A stretch of DNA of 64,000 bases from Austropuccinia psidii (taxonomy: Eukaryota > Basidiomycota > Pucciniomycetes > Pucciniales > Sphaerophragmiaceae), in NCBI GenBank assembly GCA_023105745.1, contig JALGQZ010000004.1, positions 64,267,112 through 64,331,111 on the forward strand. The letters are read 5' to 3'. Below are positions 57,466 through 64,000 of this stretch, in pieces. The position numbers were made by a program, and so were the translations under genes. Numbering within the stretch: position 1 is the stretch's first letter; each line of letters opens with the position of its first letter. The notes beneath the pieces were generated by a model. That model saw only the letters and a program-made list of their open reading frames with translations. It had not been told where the DNA came from and made no database searches.

Positions 57466-57481
57466 CGGCCAGGCCCCCAAA
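57466..57481 (-). promoter_or_regulatory. Candidate primer-binding site of element D
   Basis: The coding strand reads TTTGGGGGCCTGGCCG right after the 5' LTR. The first 13 bases equal those of element A. Confidence 0.62.
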
Positions 57482-59389
57482 TGTAAGATGTGACTATGAA
57501 ACTGATGATAATATCACTATTAATCAACAGTACTATGTCTGTTATTATGAAATATAATAATATAATATTATTATAACCACAATTAAATAATTAAAGAATT
57601 ATTTCTTTCACGTGTTAAACACTACTAGTGATTTTAACAGTGAGCAAGTAATTGTCTACAAGAATCAATTACAAGAAGATTTTAATAATAAAACTTCTTT
57701 TATTAAAATAATAAAATTATTTTAATATATAATTATCTTTTGCAAGAATAATTATAATGATAATTCTTGAAGAAAACTAATTTTAGAGAAAAACTTTAAG
57801 AATTAAAGATAAATCACTCACTAATATTCCAAAGAGCTTATTGAAAGATAAGATAGAGAGATTTGACATGGAATTGTGGATTTTAAGGATCAAAATGGAT
57901 TTATAACAGTATTACAAAAATATATAGTTGGATTCTATGATTTCACGTCTTTCTGATTGATTCTGAAATATTTAAAACACTTAAGAATAGCTGTAACTAA
58001 TACTTACTTGTTGGTAATAATGATTTAAAATGATAATAAGATGATTCTTTGGAAAAAACAGCACGAGGAGGCCTCTTTTAAGTCAACAACAGCTCACAGA
58101 GGCGTGCCATGGAGAAAACTGAAAAACCAGTGAGTAAGAAAACAATAAACCTTTTTGGATTATTGATTGCATCATCTGTTGTCACGTAAGATTATCATAA
58201 TTACTTAATTGATGCTCTTACGTGACTACCAACCCCAATATGGTTAAGAATAAAAGGAGTAACATCTGTAAATCTTCTTTTATTCCAAAATAATAATTGA
58301 TTTCTCAAAGTTCTCAATGTTATTGCCAATTTCATCACAGGTTGTAATTACTGTGAATTTTTGAAGATTCAGTGTTTCACGTAGAATAGTCAAAAATTGA
58401 CTGTAGGTAAACCTTTTAATTTTACTAGTAAAACTGTGATTCTTTTTGGTTGTACCATAGATAATACATTTCTCCATTAGTCCTGAAAGTTTCAGAAAGA
58501 TTAATTAAGAATTGTATTTTTAATGAATTTTTGAAGTTTTTACCTCATTTCTACATAGGATTGCAAATATCAGTTTTCACTGGTTGCTATGAGGTAAATC
58601 AATGGATACAAGTCCAAAAAGGGTTTTAATTACTCTTTTGGGGTTTATCCATGGAAAGTCATTAAGAATTGACGTGGTTACAGGAGTCTAAGTAGCTCTT
58701 TACCTCCTTGGCACGTCAAAATAGCAGGTTATTTGCTATTTTCTTAAGTTTTACTGGAGTTGTAACATGTTAACCAAGTTCCCAAAAGGCTTTAGTTTAC
58801 CAATTAGGCCAAGATACGCCATGGAACCAAGCTTTGGAGCTGTCCATGCCTCTGAGGCCTCAGAAGTTGGGTACCCTGGCTCTCTTTGATGTCTTTTGTC
58901 CCCCTTGCCTATTTTTCACGTCAAAATAGAAATTTAAGCTTAAAGTGAGATATCCACTATGGGTGTACCAAAAGTCCATGTAAGAATACCATGATATTAA
59001 GTGCTCAAAAAATGCGTAACACTATTCTTAGTGTATATGTAACATGGGATTTCTCACATTCCCATTTTTTTGGCATGAAATCAAGAAAAACAAAAATTTT
59101 CACGGATCTTTTATGTGGTATTGAAGAATTTTCCATTTTACCACCTCAAAGAGTTAATTTGAGCTTATTCACTCTATGGAGCTACCCTAGGTGAACGATT
59201 TTGTAGAATCCAAATCTGGCCTTAAATCCATGGATTTAATTACTCAATAAAAAGCTATTCATCTTTTCTGAAATCAAAAATTATGAATTTTGGATATATG
59301 CATTACTTATGAGTTATGCATAATTCAAAATTTCTTTTTAAGATAATTGTGGCCTATTTGGGTATGTAAAATATACCTCAAGGCTCACA
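57482..59389 (-). repeat. 5' LTR of element D
   Basis: It starts TGTAAGATGTGACTATGAAA and ends AAGGCTCACA, followed by TSD ATATT at 59390-59394. It is the near-identical partner of 50774-52696. Confidence 0.95.
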
Positions 59390-59734
59390 ATATTCTTATT
59401 CTTATTTTGGGTATTATATTTATTTGGTATTAGAGTAGTCTTTTCATTCCTTCTCACCTGTTCAGTATGAGGTGAGGTGGCCATATCCTTATTAACCCTC
59501 CTCTTTCTTTCTGACAGGTTGAAACAGTGGACTTGGACTTGTTTGTGGTTGGCTCTTTTATTTCTTACTCTTATTCTTTGTTTCTGCTTCTCTTATATTA
59601 GTATTTCTTAGCAATCTTACTCTCATTACACTCCTGAGTGTTTTGCCTTATCTTATCCTTGAGCCCCCTGCAGTGAGTCCCAGTTTACTGAGTGCCAGGC
59701 CCTCTTTACTTAGAAGAGCCCCTGTGACAGGTTG

Positions 59735-60566
59735 TATCTGCATTTTGCTGCATGTTCTAGTTCCCCTGGCATTTGTGTCAGGAGTTTTTTATTCCTCATC
59801 TGAATATTCATTTGAGGATCAATGGCCTTAAGTCTTTTAGACTGTCTAAGACACCACTAATATGGATCTTTGTCCACAGAGTACTTGTCATTTTCAAATG
59901 ATATTGTATTTTGCAATATAGAAGTACAATTGCTGTAATTTTGGATTATCTGACTCTTCCACCATGGCCAGCTTCTGCCATGGATTTCTTTCATTTCTGT
60001 GTACCATATACTAGCATGACCTTTAAATGCAGTATTCAATCTAGCAGTGATCCAGAATCTGGTATGCTTGGTACATCTATGAACAGTACATCAATATAAT
60101 CAATGAGTTCTATGTGATCATATTCTCCTGTTCCAGATAATTTGGGCCAGATTGAGGCCTCTGGAAGGTATCTTAAGGCATCCTTCTCAGAATAATACAT
60201 ATTGTCTCCATCCTGGTATTGAGATGAAGACCTTGCCTTATTCACCAATAAGGAATCTGGTTTGATGTCTTCTTGGTGGTATGGATCATCCAAAATATGG
60301 CCTTGTGGTTTGGGCTTCATATTTTGGTAGACATTAAGCAATTTGTTTATATCTTGATCCAGACAGTCCCTGTCCCTTTTGCAGTGGTGCTGTTCTTCAA
60401 AGACTTGATTCAGTATTTTATTGGGTTCTTCAGAAGCTTTTCCCAATTGAGCATGGCCTTATTGAAGAGTTTTAACAGTTTTGTCCAGTGAGGCTGTTAA
60501 TGTTTTCATCCTCTCATGGCTTTCTTGGAGTTCTGGAAACTGGTTTTGAGTTGGCTCTGCAAATTG
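59735..60566 (-). pseudogene. Element E Gag N-terminus and capsid
   Basis: From the upstream end: FPELQESHERMKTLTASLDK, a TAA near 60460, then 60036-60446 with HCKRDRDCLDQDINKLLNVY, IWPKLSGTGEYDHIELIDYI, and 59857-60039 with GHASIWYTEMKEIHGRSWPW and DKYSVDKDPY. This is the same capsid as A (EYDH, WWK, DKD). It continues across the solo LTR into the knuckle at 49753-50310. Its true start is beyond 60566, where F is inserted. Confidence 0.8.
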
Positions 60567-62666
60567 TGTAAGGTTTGTCTATGAAACTCTTTATAATAGT
60601 AACAATATAAAGATTGCTATGACTAACCTCAGTAGAAAAATATGATATAATAAAATATTATAACCACAAATTAAATATAATTGTTAAGAAAATTAATTGA
60701 ATTATTATTATATAATATAATAATAAGAGAATATTAATAATTATTCTATTATTGTTATAGTCACTGAGAGTATAACAATAGGAAGTGTGAAGCCATTAAT
60801 GAGACAATTACACATGGAAAATATAAATATCTAACCACTTATAAGTAATATAAATATTATTGATAAAAAGAAATTATAACACACATTGTGCAGATATAAT
60901 TCTTATAGAAAAACTCTATATAAAAAAACTAGTAATAGATAAAAAAATTATAGAATTTTAGAGAAAAACTTACTCATAATATATATTTAATACAACAACT
61001 CAAATACAACAGTTATTATACTAAATAATTATTATAAGTTAAAGCCACTCCAGAAATCAATATTTTCAAAGGTAAAACAACTTTTCATAATAAAAAAATA
61101 TGATTAAAGAGTTTTTAAGAGAATTTGTGGATTTTAAAAGATATTTTAAAGACAATAATTCTATAGAATAGAATATATTATTGGTGATTACAACAATAAT
61201 CTGAATTCTATGATTTCAATTATTTAATTTCAAATTAATAAAAAATAAAATAAGTTAATAATTCATTTAATAATAGGATTTTATATGTAATAAAACTTTA
61301 GCTGTTTTAAATCTTTAATATGATTAAATTGGATTGAATTGATGGACAAAAACAGTGATTAGTAGACTCTCTTTATGGCTTCAGAGCAGATCTCATGATT
61401 CATAATGGATATGGAGGGCATACCCAGGTCAAAACTAAAAAGCCATGCTTAAAAATAAGGTTCTTAACTTAAGGTCACTTATTTTTAATTCCAAATTAAA
61501 GTTACTGGTGTTATTTTTAACTCCAATTAACTTTAATCCTCATTTAAGTTAATTATATCAAGCTTTAATATAAAATAAGTTTATTTATATTGTAGTTAAT
61601 CACATAAACAACTTAAAAATAAAGGTTCAAGCAAAAATCTCTTAAACTCAATTTTTTATTAATTTTTAAAGAAATCTTAATTTTCCAGGCTAATTAGCAA
61701 TAAAACATGTTTATAAAAGATACTTAGATTTAATGTATACATAGATAACATTGAATTTTAAGCTGTGTGAAATGTTCAAGCAAATCCATTAAGATTTGTA
61801 TTTTTGATGAATTTTTGAGGTTATTGCTATTTTTCCACGTAAAATAGCAATACACACTAAGCCTTAACTTTTGATAAGGTTTTAATGCTTGTAACGTTAA
61901 AGGTTTAAGCTTATTTAAGCTTTGAAAGCTCTTAAAACTTTAATTTCAAGCTTGCATATTGGGATTTACCCTTTGGCAGCTTGAAATTCCTGTCCAAATT
62001 GGGATAAAAACGGTTTAAACTTTAAGGTTGGATCAAAGTCTACTATTAAAGTTTAAATATGGTCGAAAATCCTCCAATACAGGCAGAATACCTTAATTGA
62101 GTACTTGCAGATCCAAAAAATTGGGTACCCCAGCTCTGTTTGGTCTTTTTCTTTTGTCCCACCTTTTTGCATGGATTTTGCCCTTTTATTTATTTAAAGC
62201 CATACTATGGCCTTAAACACTTTTAAATTGAGCCCACACAGGATTTACATCCTGTATTGCAAATCCTTATCCAATTCAGTAAATATACACAACACCCCAA
62301 TTTCAACTAAAATTTTGGCAAGTTTGCATAAACCTTATGCAACTTTAAATTTAAGCTTATTTAATCTTAAATTGAACAATTATGAAAAATGCTAAAAAAG
62401 TTACACTAGTACTGTGAGATTCTTGAATCTTCCAATAACTTAAGAAATAAGCATTTTTGGGTATAACACCCTATGGGTGTATTCTAGGTTATTTTTGGTG
62501 TAGAATTCAAAAATGACATAATGATTATAACTTTGTTTATCAAAACAAGCTTTATACTTATTTTTTGTTTTAATTTCAACTGAAAAGTCTGTTCAAGATT
62601 AAATCAGCTGTATATAGAGTTATTTGTGGCCACACAGGTATTTCATATATACCTCACAGGCTCACA
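60567..62666 (-). repeat. 3' LTR of element F
   Basis: It starts TGTAAGGTTTGTCTATGAAA and ends ACAGGCTCACA. Length is 2100 bp. It is AT-rich with no gene. It shares ends but little interior with the A and D LTRs. Confidence 0.85.
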
Positions 62667-62686
62667 TTCCCTACCACCAAAAAAAA
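62667..62686 (-). promoter_or_regulatory. polypurine tract of element F
   Basis: The coding strand reads TTTTTTTTGGTGGTAGGGAA before the LTR, identical in its G-rich core to element A. Confidence 0.8.
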
Positions 62687-62799
62687 TTGTACCACAATCT
62701 ACTTTAGTAGTATACCCCCAAGTTAATTGGGGCAGGTATCATCCACTGTCCAACCTCTCTACTTATACTTTTAAGTATGTAAAGCACACAATTCAGATG

Positions 62800-63220
62800 T
62801 TTTATTGAGGAATTTGTCTTCTCTCATGTCTTAATCTTCTGAGAAACTTTTGGGAATCAGGTATTTTTTCTGCTCCAATCCATTCATCTTCATGTTGTGG
62901 ATTTTTGTACCTGTTAAAGTATTCTCTTTCATCTTTCCCCCTAAATCTTATTTCTTTCAAGACTTTTGGTCCTTTTTCTCTTCACTTTGATCAAGTGGGG
63001 GTACTTCTAAGGGTGTTTAATTTCTTAAAGGAAATAAATCCTTATCTCTTGAAGGGCAATGCTTTACTAAACTAACATGAAAGGTTGGATTTTTTTTTCC
63101 AATTCTCCTGAAAGTTCTATCTGTACTGCATTGGTCCCATGAAGGGTGTTTAATAATAAATGGTCCTGAAAAGGAATCTTTCAATTTCTTTGGACCTTTA
63201 ATATTCTTAAAGTTAAAGGT
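62800..63220 (-). pseudogene. Element F integrase C-terminus and chromodomain, frame-broken
   Basis: Short open pieces in different frames correspond to the C-terminal fold and chromodomain of D. Examples are the bases encoding REYFNRYKNPQHEDEWIGA at about 62870-62930. Several one-base changes destroy the frame. Confidence 0.55.
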
Positions 63221-63946
63221 TTAAACTAGTATTAAGTCCCCTAATTTGACCTCTGGGTTTTTATGACTTTTATTGCATTCCTGTTTAGCATATTCAAAGG
63301 AATAATTCATGCTTTGCTTTGAATGATTCCTTAATTTATCAAGAAATAATTTAAAGCTTGAAGCAGCTGGATGAATATCAACTAAATCTTTCTTCAAAGT
63401 ATCAACTGGAAGTGTAGGGTTCCATCCTTTTTCCAACATTGCAGGAGTCTTTCCTGTTGAAGCATGGATAGAAGTCTTATAGGCTAATTTCAATGCTGGT
63501 GTAAGAGTGCACCAATCATGGGTAAAGCCATCAGAATCTTTAAGCTCCAGGCCATAAGCACAAAATCTTCTGATCATGTCCCCAAGGGTTTGTATCATTA
63601 TTTCTGCTAACCAATCTGTTTGTGGATGGTATGCTGTTGAGAATGATAGTTTTGTGCCCAAAGGCTTATGTATATTATTCCATAAGGCTGATGTAAATTT
63701 TGGTTCTCTATCCCTAATGATATTTTTAACAAGACCAGTATGGGATATGACTCTGTTCCAAATATAAAGAGCTGTATCAATAGCTGTGTCATCTTTATGA
63801 CACTGTAAAAAGATGGGGGATTTTCTATATCTGTCAACAATGACAAGACATGCATTGTAACCTTTATCACCTCCAGGTGGTAAGGCAGTTACCCAATACA
63901 TATGAACCACTTCCAATGGGGTACTTGGTTCTTGGCTATTAATCAT
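63221..63946 (-). pseudogene. Element F integrase core
   Basis: There are 241 open codons. [20 protein letters not shown] has Tyr where the first catalytic Asp should be. [15 protein letters not shown] keeps the second Asp and YHPQTDWLAEIMIQTLGD keeps the Glu. LEKGWNPTLPVDTLKKDLVD and KLGDLILV follow. The HHCC part continues upstream to the window edge (CQKSNKATGK near 63950-63990). Confidence 0.82.
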
Positions 63947-64000
63947 TAAACCAAATCTTTTACCAGTAGCTTTATTGGATTTCTGGCATCTATGATAACT

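Larger units (their letters stand above)
50774..59389 (-). mobile_element. Element D: youngest chromovirus, TSD ATATT
   Basis: Two 1.9 kb LTRs, about 97% identical by eye, flank a 4.8 kb internal region with primer-binding site, gag remnant, protease, RT, RNase H, integrase, chromodomain and polypurine tract. ATATT lies at 50769-50773 and 59390-59394. All catalytic residues of RT, RNase H and integrase seen are intact. Four in-frame stops, one frameshift and a deletion of the gag N-terminus remain. Confidence 0.96.
50360..59729 (+). repeat. Solo LTR of the B lineage nested in element E gag, TSD GGTTG, split by D
   Basis: The two halves are 50360-50773 (TGTAACAACCACTAGTCAGG...) and 59390-59729 (...GAGCCCCTGTGACA). 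Together they make about 750 bp matching the element B LTR in reverse orientation. GGTTG flanks it at 50355-50359 and 59730-59734. No B-type coding sequence is attached, so it is a solo LTR. D lies inside with its own TSD, which fixes the order of events. Confidence 0.93.
44770..60566 (-). mobile_element. Element E: chromovirus split by a solo LTR (with D inside) and cut by element F
   Basis: Its 3' LTR, integrase, RNase H, RT, protease and Gag knuckle occupy 44770-50359. The Gag capsid and N-terminus resume at 59735-60566, after the insertion bounded by GGTTG. The 5' LTR is not in the window because F interrupts E's gag at 60567. Proteins resemble A and D but are clearly a separate family. 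Many stops and frameshifts are present. Confidence 0.88.
60567..64000 (-). mobile_element. Element F: A-type chromovirus, 3' part only, runs off the window
   Basis: It has a 3' LTR, polypurine tract and integrase, then the window ends. It sits inside E's Gag N-terminal frame. The 5 bases before it are AATTG (60562-60566); the matching copy would lie beyond 64000. The integrase is closer to A and D than to E. Confidence 0.88.

Noticed and set aside
1..64000. CRISPR arrays, tRNA or rRNA genes, prophage or operon structure
   Set aside because: None is visible. Spliceosomal introns, LTR retrotransposons and the absence of ribosome-binding-site-led gene clusters show a eukaryotic genome.

Overview
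The window looks like about 64 kb of a rust fungus (Pucciniales) genome. It is strongly AT-rich. One intact, intron-bearing host gene sits among layers of decayed Ty3/gypsy LTR retrotransposons of the chromovirus type. Several gag and integrase segments resemble, from memory, the retrotransposon proteins annotated in Austropuccinia psidii (myrtle rust). That species assignment is inference; no search was run. Nearly all element proteins lie on the minus strand, so each element's 3' LTR is on the left.

Layout. 1-916: gene-free flank. 922-13219: element A, a full-length but broken chromovirus with target-site duplication (TSD) GGAAA; its gag is split by a solo LTR at 8184-10003 (TSD ATGGC). 13225-14504: Ty1/copia remnant (RNase H end, polypurine tract, probable LTR). 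14505-17483: 3' end of a second A-type element. 17484-18601: no gene. 18602-23785: element B, a different chromovirus lineage with gag, protease, RT, RNase H and 5' LTR but no integrase. 23786-34262: 10.5 kb without a gene, apart from two weak LTR-like signals. 34263-37406: a nine-exon host gene for an 820-residue CSC1/OSCA/TMEM63-family channel. 37407-38889: no gene.

38890-40635: fragment G, an old chromovirus pol piece. 40636-44759: element C, a B-type LTR plus integrase and chromodomain, ending at the right in a short repeat pair and flanked by TCTTC on both sides. 44770-60566: element E, whose gag is split by a B-type solo LTR (50360-59729, TSD GGTTG). That LTR is in turn split by element D (50774-59389, TSD ATATT), the youngest insertion. 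60567-64000: element F, inserted in the start of E's gag and running off the window. G probably resumes beyond the window, so the nesting is G > E > solo LTR > D.

How the parts work together. Each element encodes Gag (capsid, zinc knuckle) and Pol (aspartic protease, reverse transcriptase, RNase H, integrase with a C-terminal chromodomain). No element has a fully open gag-pol; D comes closest. B shows a clear -1 frameshift site between gag and pol. A shows overlapping open frames and splice-like signals upstream of gag. B, C and the B-type solo LTR carry dense clusters of CTGTA/TACAG in their U3, and a weaker cluster occurs in E's LTR. The CSC1-like gene has all its splice sites and looks functional.
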